The translations under genes and the position numbers were made by a program. Positions 29,193-37,823 of a stretch of DNA of 64,000 bases are shown here, one piece after another (the stretch's first letter is position 1; each line of letters starts with the position of its first letter). Location: the NCBI GenBank assembly GCA_000016765.1, contig CP000699.1, positions 5,211,501-5,275,500 on the forward strand, in the 5' to 3' direction. The stretch is from Rhizorhabdus wittichii RW1 (GTDB taxonomy: Bacteria; Pseudomonadota; Alphaproteobacteria; Sphingomonadales; Sphingomonadaceae). Below the pieces are notes generated by a model. The model had not been told where the DNA came from. It saw only the letters and a program-made list of their open reading frames with translations, and searched no databases.

Positions 29193-30071
29193 ATGCTCTA
29201 CCAGGTCCGCCACCGCACCCTGTTCCGCTACGCCTATCCGGTCGCCTTCGCGCGCTGCAACCTGCGCCTCCAGCCGGTCGACTGGGCGGGGCAGCGGCTG
29301 GAGAGCTTCCGGCTGCGCCTGTCGCCGGGCTCCCGCGTCACCGGCACGCGGCCGACCGGCTATCTCGGCCATGTCACCCGCATGGTGGTGGAGAAGCCGT
29401 CGCGCGAGCTGGAGATCGAGAGCCGCTTCCGTATCCGCGTCGACCGGCCGGTGCCGATGCCGCTGCCCGGCGACGCGACCGTGGCCGAGGTCGCCGCCGC
29501 GGCGCGCGTCACGCTCGACATCGGCGTGGAGAGCCCGGCCAACTTCATCTATCCGTCGCCGTCGATCCCGCTCAGCGCGGCGATCACCGCCTGGTGCTCC
29601 GAACTGCTCGATCCCGATCGCGGGGTGGTCGAGGCGGGGCTGGCGCTCGCCACCCGCATCCACGACCGCTTCACCTATGACGGCAGCGCGACGACCGTCG
29701 ACACCAGCCCGGCCGAGGCGTTCGAGAAGCGCCACGGCGTCTGCCAGGATTTCGCCCAGATCATGATCGCCGGCCTGCGCGGCGTCGGGGTGCCGGCGGC
29801 CTATGTCTCGGGCTATCTGCGCACCATCCCGCCGCCCGGCCAGCCGCGCCTGGTGGGCGCCGACGCGACCCATGCCTGGGTTGTGATCTGGTGCGGGGCG
29901 GAGCGCGGCTGGCTGGGCTTCGACCCGACCAACGCCTGCCTGGTGGGCAGCGACCATATCGTCACCGCCATGGGCCGCGACTATGCCGACGTCGCGCCGA
30001 TCGACGGGGTGTTCACCGGGCAGGAAGGGCAGAAGATCGACGTCGCGGTCGACGTCGAGCCGGTGGGGTAG
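29193..30071 (+). CDS. Transglutaminase-like cysteine protease/amidase
   Basis: 292 residues. N-terminal transglutaminase-associated domain (LYQVRHRTLFRYAYPVAFARCNLRLQP), then the core with catalytic Cys184 (KRHGVCQDFAQIM), His227 (ATHAWVVIWCG) and Asp244 (GFDPTNACLVG). No signal peptide is obvious, so probably cytoplasmic. It is the third gene of the amidoligase module and likely hydrolyses or transfers the amide formed by the ATP-grasp protein; this is inference from co-occurrence. The usual proteasome-like fourth gene of some modules is absent. Confidence 0.93.
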   Translation: MLYQVRHRTLFRYAYPVAFARCNLRLQPVDWAGQRLESFRLRLSPGSRVTGTRPTGYLGHVTRMVVEKPSRELEIESRFRIRVDRPVPMPLPGDATVAEVAAAARVTLDIGVESPANFIYPSPSIPLSAAITAWCSELLDPDRGVVEAGLALATRIHDRFTYDGSATTVDTSPAEAFEKRHGVCQDFAQIMIAGLRGVGVPAAYVSGYLRTIPPPGQPRLVGADATHAWVVIWCGAERGWLGFDPTNACLVGSDHIVTAMGRDYADVAPIDGVFTGQEGQKIDVAVDVEPVG

Positions 30072-30074
30072 GTT

Positions 30075-30296
30075 TCAGCGCCAGCCGCGCTGGGAACTGG
30101 GCGGAGCCTGCCGCCAGTCCGGCCGCCGCGCGCGTTCGCGCTGCTTCTGGGCCATCGACTTCATGTTGCGGAAGCCGCGCGCCCGGCGGCGGCGCTGCCG
30201 CTGGTGCCAGCGCAGGCCGAGGTTGAGCAGCAGCGAGCCGAGCACGATCGCGCCGAAAACGGCGATCGCTCCCCATTGTATCGCCTGCTCCTCCAC
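30075..30296 (-). CDS. Small single-pass membrane protein, unknown
   Basis: 73 residues: an N-terminal transmembrane helix (about 7-28, WGAIAVFGAIVLGSLLLNLGL) followed by a highly basic tail (RWHQRQRRRRARGFRNMKSM and RERARRPDWRQAPP). The gene is convergent with the transglutaminase gene (3 bases between stops). Architecture resembles the other small basic membrane protein at 15 kb, but there is no clear sequence identity. Real gene likely, function unknown. Confidence 0.5.
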   Translation of the reverse strand: MEEQAIQWGAIAVFGAIVLGSLLLNLGLRWHQRQRRRRARGFRNMKSMAQKQRERARRPDWRQAPPSSQRGWR

Positions 30297-30408
30297 GGCC
30301 CGGTCCTTCCTCTGCCGGCTCCTTTTACCAGCTTCGGGGTTGAGCCGGTGTTAACAAGTGCAACGTCGCGGCTGGCGCCCGGCGCGACTTTTCTCTAGCG
30401 CGCCGATC

Positions 30409-31752
30409 ATGATGACGCCGCCCCGGTTCGCCCTGTTCCTGTCCGTCCCCGCGCTCGCGATCGCAGCCCCGGCGATGGCCGATGACGGGCTGACCCTCGG
30501 CGGCGAGGTGCGGGCGCGGTACGAGACGATCGACGGGCAGGCGCGGGCGGGGTTCGACAGCCGCGACACGCTGTTCAGCCTGCGCACCCGCATCCATGCC
30601 GAATATCGTACCGGCGCGCTGCGCTTCGGCGCGGAGCTGTTCGACAGCCGCACCTATGGCGCCGATCGGGGAACGCCGCTGTCGACCGGCGAGGTCAATG
30701 CGCTGGAGCCGGTCCAGGCCTATGTCGCCGGGGATATCGACGGGGTGCTGGGCGCGGGAAGCCGGCTGTCGCTGACGGCGGGGCGGATGATGCTCAACCT
30801 CGGCTCGCGCCGGATCGTCGCCGCCGACGATTATCGCAACACCACCAATGGCTATACCGGGCTGCGCGCCGACCTGGCCGCGCGCGGCGGCATCAAGGCG
30901 ACATTCGTCTATACATTACCGCAGATGCGCCGGCCCGACGACGCCGAGGCGCTGCGCGACAACCGGCCGAGGATCGACCGCGAGAGCTTCGACGCGGTGC
31001 TGTGGGGCGGCGTGGTCAGCCGCGACGACATGATCGGCCGGGCCATGATCGAGCTGAGCTTCTTCCATTTCGGCGAGCGGGATTCGCCGCGCCTCGCGAC
31101 GCGGGACCGGTCGCTCGACACCTTCGGCGGGCGGATCATCGCCGAGCCGGCGGCGGGCCGCGTCGACTATGAGGTCGAGATCCTCGGGCAGCGCGGCTCG
31201 ATCAGCCGTTCGCTCGCCCCCGGCGCCGGCCGGCAGGCGGTGCGCGCCAGCTTCGTCCATGCCGACATCGGCTACAGCTTCCGCACCGCCTGGAAGCCGC
31301 GCCTGTCGATCGAGTTCGACCGGGCGAGCGGCGACCGGGCGGGCGGCCGCTATGGCCGGTTCGACACGCTGTTCGGCATGCGCCGCGCCGACCTGGCGCC
31401 CTCGGGCATCTATGGCGCGGTCGCGCGCGCCAACATCGTGACGCCGGGCATCCGCATCGAAGCCGCGCCGAGCGGCCGGCTCGACGGTTTCATGGCCTAT
31501 CGGCCGATGTGGCTGGCGGCCGACGAGGATGCCTTCTCGACCAGCGGCGTGCGCGATCCGGCGGGCCGCTCGGGCGACTTCGCCGGGCATCAGATCGAGG
31601 GGCGGCTGCGCTACTGGCTGGTGCCGAAGCGGCTGCGCTTCGAGTTCGACGGCGTGCTGCTCGCCAAGGGGCGCTTCCTGCGGGACGCCCCCAATGCGAC
31701 GCGCAAGCGCTGGACCCGCTACGGATCGTTCAACCTGACCGCCAGCTTCTGA
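30409..31752 (+). CDS. Alginate-export family outer-membrane porin
   Basis: 447 residues. Signal peptide about 1-24 (ends APAMA), then a beta-barrel with alternating pattern and the Alginate_exp/AlgE-type markers: LTLGGEVRARYETIDGQA at the start, GRMMLNLGSRRIVAADDYRNTTNGYTGLRAD (interior) and RYGSFNLTASF at the C-terminus with terminal Phe. The family comprises porins that conduct polysaccharide or small acidic substrates in sphingomonads and pseudomonads; the substrate here is unknown. Start is the first of two adjacent ATGs; the upstream open frame lacks coding character. Single gene. Confidence 0.87.
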   Translation: MMTPPRFALFLSVPALAIAAPAMADDGLTLGGEVRARYETIDGQARAGFDSRDTLFSLRTRIHAEYRTGALRFGAELFDSRTYGADRGTPLSTGEVNALEPVQAYVAGDIDGVLGAGSRLSLTAGRMMLNLGSRRIVAADDYRNTTNGYTGLRADLAARGGIKATFVYTLPQMRRPDDAEALRDNRPRIDRESFDAVLWGGVVSRDDMIGRAMIELSFFHFGERDSPRLATRDRSLDTFGGRIIAEPAAGRVDYEVEILGQRGSISRSLAPGAGRQAVRASFVHADIGYSFRTAWKPRLSIEFDRASGDRAGGRYGRFDTLFGMRRADLAPSGIYGAVARANIVTPGIRIEAAPSGRLDGFMAYRPMWLAADEDAFSTSGVRDPAGRSGDFAGHQIEGRLRYWLVPKRLRFEFDGVLLAKGRFLRDAPNATRKRWTRYGSFNLTASF

Positions 31753-31945
31753 TTCCTTTTGATTTCTTTTTGTTGCCGGCCTTGTTCCGGCGCCGGACCA
31801 CCCTATCTCGAGAGTGCGGGCCGGGCCCCTCTGGCGCTTCTGCGGAAGCGTGATGTCGGACCGCATCGGGTAAGCCGGTGCAGGTTCGATTGTCCTACCT
31901 CACCGGCATATCCGATCGATGCAACCATCGAAGGGAATGCCTGAC

Positions 31946-32116
31946 ATGACTGCCATGATGTACCGACTGTCCGTGATCCACCACAAGCTGGACGCGGAGA
32001 TCCGCCGCGAGCTGAAGCGCCGGATTCCCGACAGCATCCGCCTGCTCCGGCTCAAGAAGCTGCGACTGATGGTGAAGGACCGGCTGGCGGGCAATATGCG
32101 CGGGGCGCTCGCCTGA
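31946..32116 (+). CDS. YdcH-like DUF465 protein
   Basis: 56 residues, highly charged and helical: MTAMMYRLSVIHHKLDAEI ... RLLRLKKLRLMVKDRLAG, the usual DUF465 two-helix hairpin. Start selected because AAGGGA lies about nine bases upstream of this ATG; two earlier in-frame Mets would give up to 65 residues. Function unknown; proteins of this family are small soluble coiled coils. Confidence 0.8.
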   Translation: MTAMMYRLSVIHHKLDAEIRRELKRRIPDSIRLLRLKKLRLMVKDRLAGNMRGALA

Positions 32117-32132
32117 CCGGCTGGCCGGCGCG

Positions 32133-33626
32133 TCAGCCGAGCAGGACCGCGCCGGCTATCAGGGCGAGACCCAGGAACAGCGCGATCGCGATCCGGCCCC
32201 CGGCCGCCGCGATCGCCGCCGAGGGATCGGCGGGACGCGCCGGTTCGGCTTCGCCGTCCAGCCGGCGCAATGCGGCGCGCAACAGTCGCGGCGCGTCGTC
32301 CCCGGCGCGGCCGAGTTCCCATAGCAATTCGCGCACGGTCCCGGTCCAGCGATCGGGATCGAGCCGGGCGATCGCGATCCGCGCGCCGGCCCTCGCGATC
32401 GCGGCCGACAGGTCATAATCGGGCTCGATCGCCGACAGCACGCCGTCGATCGTCACCAGCGCCTTGAAGATCAGCACCAGATCGGGCGGCAACACCAGCC
32501 GCTCCTCGCGCATCAGGGCGAAGATATCGGCGATCATCGCCTTCAGGACGATGCGCGTTCCCCCATGGCGCTCGACCAGCCGGTCGGCGGCGCGGCGGAA
32601 GGCGGCGGCGGGTATGTCGTCGACGACCGACCAGCGCCGGAGGATGGCGGCGAGGCTCGCGGCGTCGCCGCCGGCGATCGCGCGGACGAAGTCGACGAAC
32701 TCCTCCCGCCGCAGCGGCGAGACATGGCCGATCATCCCCAGGTCGAGCAGGGCGATGCGGTTGCCCGGCAGGCAGAGCAGGTTGCCCGGATGCGGATCGG
32801 CGTGGAAGCGCCCGTTCACGAGGATCATGTCGAGCACGACGTCCGCGCCGAGATCGGCGATCGCGGCGGGATCGATCCCCTGCGCGACCAGGCTCGCGGC
32901 GTCGCGGGGCGGCACGCCCGAGACGAAATCCATCACCAGCAGCGTTTCCGACGTCAGCTCCCAGTGGATCGCCGGGATCACCACGCCGGGATGGCCGGCG
33001 AAATCCTCGCGCAGGCGATCGGCGTTGCGGCCTTCATGGGTGAAGTCCAGCTCGGCCAGCACCGCCTCGGCGAGGTGGCGGACCAGCGCGGACGGCGCCC
33101 AGCGCCGGGCCTCCGCGCTCGCGCCCTCGATCAGGCCCGCGAAATGGACGAGCAGGCGCAGGTCGGCTTCCATGCGCGGGCGGATGTCGGGCCGCCGGAT
33201 CTTGACCGCCACCGCCCGTCCGTCGGGCAAGGTGGCGCGATGCACCTGCGCGATCGAGGCGGCGGCGAGCGGTTCGGTGTCGAAGCTGGCGAAGGCGGTC
33301 TCGGGCGCTTCGCCCAGTGCCGCCTCCACCGCGGGGCGGAGCCGGTCGAAGGGCAGGGTGGGCGCCTGGCTGTGCAGCATCTCCAATTCGGCGATCCAGG
33401 CCGGCGGCAGCAGGTCGCCGCGGGTCGCGAGGATCTGGCCCAGCTTGACGAAGGTCGGCCCCAGCGCCTCCATCGCCTGTCGCGCCCGCCGGGGAAGGTC
33501 GTCGCCGTCGGTCCCGCCGTCGCCCAGCGACAGGCCGATCCGCCGCAGCAGAAGCTGCAGCCCGAAGCGCGAGACGACCCCGACGATCTCCGCGAGCCGC
33601 CCCCGGTCGCGGGCGGCGACCCTCAT
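32133..33626 (-). CDS. ABC1/UbiB-family atypical kinase
   Basis: 497 residues. Motifs of the ABC1 atypical protein kinase-like family in order: GPTFVKLGQILATRGDLLP (about 70-90), catalytic Lys in AVAVKIRRPDIRPRMEADL, ELDFTHEGRNADRLREDF, ADPHPGNLLCL and LLDLGMIGHVSP; one hydrophobic helix closes the protein (about 475-495). Members act in ubiquinone biosynthesis (UbiB) or lipid handling. No ubi genes are near, so it may not be UbiB itself. Start ATGA overlaps the zinc peptidase stop by 4 bases, so the two genes are coupled. Confidence 0.9.
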   Translation of the reverse strand: MRVAARDRGRLAEIVGVVSRFGLQLLLRRIGLSLGDGGTDGDDLPRRARQAMEALGPTFVKLGQILATRGDLLPPAWIAELEMLHSQAPTLPFDRLRPAVEAALGEAPETAFASFDTEPLAAASIAQVHRATLPDGRAVAVKIRRPDIRPRMEADLRLLVHFAGLIEGASAEARRWAPSALVRHLAEAVLAELDFTHEGRNADRLREDFAGHPGVVIPAIHWELTSETLLVMDFVSGVPPRDAASLVAQGIDPAAIADLGADVVLDMILVNGRFHADPHPGNLLCLPGNRIALLDLGMIGHVSPLRREEFVDFVRAIAGGDAASLAAILRRWSVVDDIPAAAFRRAADRLVERHGGTRIVLKAMIADIFALMREERLVLPPDLVLIFKALVTIDGVLSAIEPDYDLSAAIARAGARIAIARLDPDRWTGTVRELLWELGRAGDDAPRLLRAALRRLDGEAEPARPADPSAAIAAAGGRIAIALFLGLALIAGAVLLG

Positions 33627-34744
33627 CGTGCCGAGCATGCGCGTTCCGGCATGGCGCCGGCCTCCGTCCGCCCGGCCGCCTTGGCGACGAGGCGATTCAC
33701 ATAGTCGATCTTGGCGGTGATCGCCGGCGACAGGCGGAAGGGATAGAGGTCGGGCTGCCCCATGCTGCGGTTGACCGTGTTCAGCGCGAAGCTCCATGGC
33801 CCCATCTGGGCGGCGAGCCGGTCGGTCGTCGCGCCATAGGGGTCGAAGTCGACCGCCGCGCCGGGATGGCTTTCCGGGCCGGGGAAGGGCGCCATCCGCA
33901 TGGCGAAGCCGCCGACCGTCGCCAGCGTGTCGACCATGTGGAGATAATGGGCGAAGGTCTCGGCGAAATCCTCCCATGGATGCGCGGTCGCGTAGAAGCT
34001 GACATAGTCGTCGGTCCAGACCTTGCCGCCGTTCGGGCCGTAATGGTCCTGCAGCGCCTGGCCATAGTCGATCGTCTCGTCGCCGAAGAGCGACCGGAAA
34101 GCCGCCAGTTCGGCCGGATCGGTCGCGACGAGACGCGCCCAGTAATGATGGCCGACCTCGTGCCGGAAATGGCCCAGCAGGGTGCGATAGGGTTCGCCCA
34201 TCGCGCGGCGCATCCGCTCGCGCTCGGCATCGTCGGCCTCGATCAGGTTGAGCGTGATCACCCCGCCGTCATGGCCGGTGGTGATCCGGGCGTCGCCCTG
34301 CTCCTCGGCTGAGGGGTCGTATAAGAAATCGAAGGCAAGCCCCTGTATTCTATCGACTTCCTCTGCCTTCGTCTCCAGCGGCAGGCCGAGCTTGATCAGC
34401 GTGTGGAACATCCGCCGCTTGGCTTCCTCGATCCTCGCCCAGCGCGGCGGCACCGACGGCACCGACAGGTCGGGGATCGTCCGGTTGTGGCGGCAGGCGC
34501 GGCAATAGGGGGTGCCCTCGCCGGTGCCGACCAGCCAGTTGCAGACGCCGTGCGCATCGTTGTTCGCGCAAACCGCGACGTCGCGCGGCTTACCGTCGAC
34601 GTCGCGCCAGGTGGTCGCGCCGTCGCCCAGGAAGAGGAAGCCGTCCGACGCCGGATCATAGCCCAGGGTGAAGGCGCAGGACGGGCAGACGCGCGCCTCG
34701 AAATGGAGCAGGCGCTTGCAGTTGGGGCAGGGATAGGGTGCCAT
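33623..34744 (-). CDS. Zinc-binding metallopeptidase (Peptidase_Mx type)
   Basis: 373 residues. N-terminal zinc ribbon (CPNCKRLLHFEARVCPSC, Cys pairs at about 5/8 and 19/22, plus a second set near 55-85) followed by a peptidase domain with the zincin motif His195-Glu196..His199 in FRHEVGHHYWARL, and an upstream PHDGGVITLNLIEAD-like segment. No signal peptide, so cytosolic. This matches putative zinc-binding metallopeptidases with an N-terminal ribbon, often found in Alphaproteobacteria with unknown substrate. First gene of a pair with the ABC1 kinase. Confidence 0.85.
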   Translation of the reverse strand: MAPYPCPNCKRLLHFEARVCPSCAFTLGYDPASDGFLFLGDGATTWRDVDGKPRDVAVCANNDAHGVCNWLVGTGEGTPYCRACRHNRTIPDLSVPSVPPRWARIEEAKRRMFHTLIKLGLPLETKAEEVDRIQGLAFDFLYDPSAEEQGDARITTGHDGGVITLNLIEADDAERERMRRAMGEPYRTLLGHFRHEVGHHYWARLVATDPAELAAFRSLFGDETIDYGQALQDHYGPNGGKVWTDDYVSFYATAHPWEDFAETFAHYLHMVDTLATVGGFAMRMAPFPGPESHPGAAVDFDPYGATTDRLAAQMGPWSFALNTVNRSMGQPDLYPFRLSPAITAKIDYVNRLVAKAAGRTEAGAMPERACSAR

Positions 34745-34866
34745 GGACGGCCAACTCGCTTGTAGTTCGTCGATTTAGGTCCCAGAACGCGGGGCGTCTC
34801 CGGCGGGTTGCCGCCGAAGGCGACGAATTCTCACTTGCGGAACGGCAAGCCGATACACATCTCCCA

Positions 34867-34884
34867 TGTTGCATTTTTGCAACA
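34867..34884. promoter_or_regulatory. Perfect inverted repeat upstream of the DnaJ-like gene
   Basis: TGTTGCA-TTTT-TGCAACA, 7-bp arms and a four-T spacer, centred about 24 bases before the first possible start of the DnaJ-like gene. It may be an operator or a 5'-leader hairpin. Not the CIRCE sequence bound by HrcA. Confidence 0.4.
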
Positions 34885-34898
34885 GGTGCGACGGCAGG

Positions 34899-35885
34899 AT
34901 GACGACGACGACGATGGCGGATCTCTATTCGAAGCTGGGTGTGAAGCGTGGGGCGGACGAGGCCGAGATCAAGAAGGCCTATCGCAAGCTCGCCAAGGAG
35001 CTGCATCCCGATCGCAACCAGGACAATCCCAAGGCCGCCGAGCGCTTCGCCGAGGTGACCGCCGCCTACGACCTGTTGTCCGACCGCGACAAGCGCGCCC
35101 AATATGACCGGGGCGAGATCGACGAGCAGGGCAATCCGCGCGGCCCCTTCGGCTTCGGCGGGCGCGGCGGCGGTGGGGGCGGGGGCTTCCATCCGGGCGC
35201 CGGACCCGGCGGCGCCAACTTCGAGTTCGGCGAGGGGGCCGACTTCGGCGACATCTTCGAAGGCATTTTCGGCCGCTCGCGCGGTGGCGGGGCCGGTCCG
35301 GGCGCGGGGCGGCGCGGTGGCTTCGGCGGCTTCGGGACGCAGGGCGGCAGCCGTCCGGTGAAGGGCGCGGACGTCTCCTATCGCCTGGCCGTCCCGTTCG
35401 AGGACGCGGCGGCGCTGAAGCCGCAGCGGATCACCCTGGCCAACGGCAAGACGATCGACGTCAAGCTGCCCAACGGGGTCGAGACCGGCACGCAGATGCG
35501 GTTGGCCGGACAAGGCGAGGAAGGCCCCGGCGGCAAGGGCGATGCGATCGTCACCGTCGACGTGCGCCCGCACCGCTTCTTCCGCCGCGACGAGGACGAT
35601 GTCCGGCTCGACCTGCCCGTCGCGATCGACGAGGCGGTGACCGGGGCCAAGGTGAAGGTGCCGACCGTCGACGGCGCGGTGATGCTCGCGGTCCCCAAGG
35701 GCGCCAGCTCGGGCAAGACGCTGCGGCTGAAGGGCAAGGGCTTCCACCGCAAGGACGGGTCGCGCGGCGACCAGCTCGTCACCGTGATGATCGACATCCC
35801 GGCCGGCGACGCGGAGCTCGAGGCCTTCGTCGAGACATGGCCAGGCAAGGGCCAGCGCAACCCGCGCGCCAATCTGGGCGTTTGA
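34899..35885 (+). CDS. DnaJ/CbpA-like co-chaperone
   Basis: 328 residues. J domain at about 6-70 with the HPD tripeptide ([11 protein letters not shown]), then a Gly/Phe-rich linker (about 80-150) and the two beta-sandwich C-terminal substrate-binding domains (about 155-320: [14 protein letters not shown] ... [25 protein letters not shown]). There is no cysteine-rich zinc domain, so this is a type-II/CbpA-like co-chaperone of DnaK rather than DnaJ itself. The start could also be the ATG at 34914 (MADLYSKLG). Confidence 0.93.
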   Translation: MTTTTMADLYSKLGVKRGADEAEIKKAYRKLAKELHPDRNQDNPKAAERFAEVTAAYDLLSDRDKRAQYDRGEIDEQGNPRGPFGFGGRGGGGGGGFHPGAGPGGANFEFGEGADFGDIFEGIFGRSRGGGAGPGAGRRGGFGGFGTQGGSRPVKGADVSYRLAVPFEDAAALKPQRITLANGKTIDVKLPNGVETGTQMRLAGQGEEGPGGKGDAIVTVDVRPHRFFRRDEDDVRLDLPVAIDEAVTGAKVKVPTVDGAVMLAVPKGASSGKTLRLKGKGFHRKDGSRGDQLVTVMIDIPAGDAELEAFVETWPGKGQRNPRANLGV

Positions 35886-35928
35886 CGAGGCGACGGATTT
35901 TCGGAAGGGACAGGAGCGGCGGGCTTTG

Positions 35929-36852
35929 GTGACGGACGAATCCCCCGAAGCGCGCCGCCGCCGGCCCTTCGAGAAGCACCTGAACCAGATGCGCCCCGGC
36001 GGGCGCATCTACACCGTCTTCCGCCGTGCCGTGCTCGGCGTCTATGCCGACGGCTTCATCCATGCAGGCAACATCGCCTATCTGGCGCTGCTGACGATGT
36101 TCCCCTTCTTCATCGTCATGGCCGCGCTGGCGCAGCTGTTCGGCCGGACGCCCGACGTCCAGCACGCGGTCTACGGCTTCCTTGCCACGGTGCCGCCCTC
36201 GGTCCGCCAGCTCGTCGCCCAGCCGATCAGCGACGTGTTGGCGGCGAACAACAAGGGCGCGCTGTTGTGGCTGGGCGCGCTGGTCGGGCTGTGGACGGTC
36301 GGCAGCTTCATCGAGACGATCCGCGACATCCTCTATCGCGCCTATGGCACCCGGCCGAGCAAGAGCTTCTGGCATTATCGCGCCGGGGCGATCCTGATCA
36401 TCGTCGTCTCGGTGATCCTGGCGATGGCGGCGTTCAGCGCGCAGGTGGTGCTGACCGGCGTCGAGCAGGTCATCTGGCGGCTGCTGCCCTTCGCGGACGA
36501 GTTGCAGCCGCTGATCAACCTCTCGCGGCTCGCGCCGCTGCTGATGCTGGCCGGGGCGCTCTATGCCATGTTCGTGACCCTGACCCCGGCCCGATACCGG
36601 CTGTCCGACTGCCCGAAATGGCCCGGCGCGCTGTTCACCGCGGGCTGGTGGATGGCGGTGACGATGCTGCTGCCGATCGTCGTCGGCGCGTTCGGCGGCT
36701 ATGGCCGCACCTATGGCAGCCTGGCGGGGGTGATCGTGACCCTGCTGTTCTTCTGGCTGGTCGGGCTCGGCCTCGTTTTCGGCGCGCACCTCAACGCGGC
36801 TCTAGCCGAAGGCCCGGAAACTTCTGTAAAGGATGCCTCGCCGAACGAATAA
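35929..36852 (+). CDS. YihY/BrkB family inner-membrane protein
   Basis: 307 residues with about six transmembrane helices, and the conserved stretches IHAGNIAYLALLTMFPFFIVMAAL near the N-terminus and VGSFIETIRDILYRAYGTRPSKSFWHYR. YihY/BrkB proteins were once thought to be RNase BN; they are membrane proteins of unknown role. GTG is chosen because AGGAG lies about 12 bases upstream; a TTG one codon earlier is possible. 10 bases before fabI, so possibly co-transcribed. Confidence 0.9.
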   Translation: MTDESPEARRRRPFEKHLNQMRPGGRIYTVFRRAVLGVYADGFIHAGNIAYLALLTMFPFFIVMAALAQLFGRTPDVQHAVYGFLATVPPSVRQLVAQPISDVLAANNKGALLWLGALVGLWTVGSFIETIRDILYRAYGTRPSKSFWHYRAGAILIIVVSVILAMAAFSAQVVLTGVEQVIWRLLPFADELQPLINLSRLAPLLMLAGALYAMFVTLTPARYRLSDCPKWPGALFTAGWWMAVTMLLPIVVGAFGGYGRTYGSLAGVIVTLLFFWLVGLGLVFGAHLNAALAEGPETSVKDASPNE

Positions 36853-36862
36853 GGGAGATATC

Positions 36863-37666
36863 GTGGCCGGTTTGATGCAGGGGAAGCGCGGGCTGATCAT
36901 GGGGCTCGCCAATGATCGCTCGCTGGCGTGGGGAATCGCCAAGGCGCTTCACGATCAGGGCGCGGAGATGGCGTTCAGCTACCAGGGCGAGGCGCTGGAG
37001 CGGCGCGTCCGCCCGCTGGCCGAGCAGGTCGGCTCCGACTTCCTGATCGAATGCGACGTGGCGACGGATGAGGGCGTGGACGCGGCCTTCGCGGCGCTGG
37101 CCGCGCGCTGGCCGACGATCGACTTCCTCGTCCATGCGATCGGTTTTTCGGACAAGAACGAGCTGCGCGGCAAATATGTCGACACCAGCCTCGACAATTT
37201 CCTGCTGACCATGAACATCTCGGCCTACAGCCTGGTCGCCGTCACCAAGCGCGCGCGGCCGATGATGGCGGCGGGCGGATCGATCCTGACGCTCAGCTAT
37301 TACGGCGCCGAGAAGGTGGTGCCGCACTATAACGTCATGGGCGTCGCCAAGGCCGCGCTGGAGACCAGCGTCAAATATCTGGCGATGGACCTGGGGCCGG
37401 AGAATATCCGCGTCAACGCGATCTCGGCGGGACCGATCAAGACGCTGGCGGCCAGCGGGATCGGCGATTTCCGCTACATCCTGAAGTGGAACGAGCTCAA
37501 CTCGCCGCTCCGCCGCAACGTAACGATCGAGGATGTCGGCGGCGCCGGCCTCTACATGCTGTCGGACCTCGCATCGGGCGTGACCGGCGAGATCCACCAT
37601 GTCGACGCCGGCTACAACGTCATCGGCATGAAGGCGGAGGACGCCCCGGACATCGCGCTGGCGTGA
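36863..37666 (+). CDS. fabI: Enoyl-ACP reductase FabI
   Basis: 267 residues. Short-chain dehydrogenase-like NADH enzyme completing each round of fatty-acid elongation; target of triclosan-type inhibitors. Motifs: nucleotide binding KRGLIMGLANDRSLAWGIA, FLVHAIGFSDK and the FabI catalytic Tyr-x6-Lys (YNVMGVAKAALE). Start is GTG with AGGGAG six bases before it. Gene lies 10 bases after yihY and is followed by a paired palindrome before aroC. Single isoform visible here. Confidence 0.96.
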   Translation: MAGLMQGKRGLIMGLANDRSLAWGIAKALHDQGAEMAFSYQGEALERRVRPLAEQVGSDFLIECDVATDEGVDAAFAALAARWPTIDFLVHAIGFSDKNELRGKYVDTSLDNFLLTMNISAYSLVAVTKRARPMMAAGGSILTLSYYGAEKVVPHYNVMGVAKAALETSVKYLAMDLGPENIRVNAISAGPIKTLAASGIGDFRYILKWNELNSPLRRNVTIEDVGGAGLYMLSDLASGVTGEIHHVDAGYNVIGMKAEDAPDIALA

Positions 37667-37695
37667 GTTTCGCCGAGGGGGCGGGCGGCGCTTCT

Positions 37696-37809
37696 CTCCC
37701 TCGTCATTCCCGCGAAGGCGGGAATCCACCGGCAAACGAGTCCCGAACCGACGGGGGACAAGGCCAGGTCTCCCAGTGGATTCCCGCCTTCGCGGGAATG
37801 ACGAGGGAG
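37696..37809. repeat. Paired inverted element, 34-bp perfect arms
   Basis: Left arm 37696-37729 and right arm 37776-37809 are perfect 34-bp inverted repeats around 46 bases. Each arm contains the hairpin ATTCCCGC-GAAG-GCGGGAAT with CGTCAT/ATGACG at the outside. The strongest copy in the window. Lies between fabI and aroC. Confidence 0.88.
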
Positions 37810-37823
37810 GATAGGAAGGATCT

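Noticed and set aside
34867-34884. CIRCE/HrcA element
   Set aside because: Arms TGTTGCA do not match the CIRCE TTAGCACTC arms and the spacer is four bases rather than nine.
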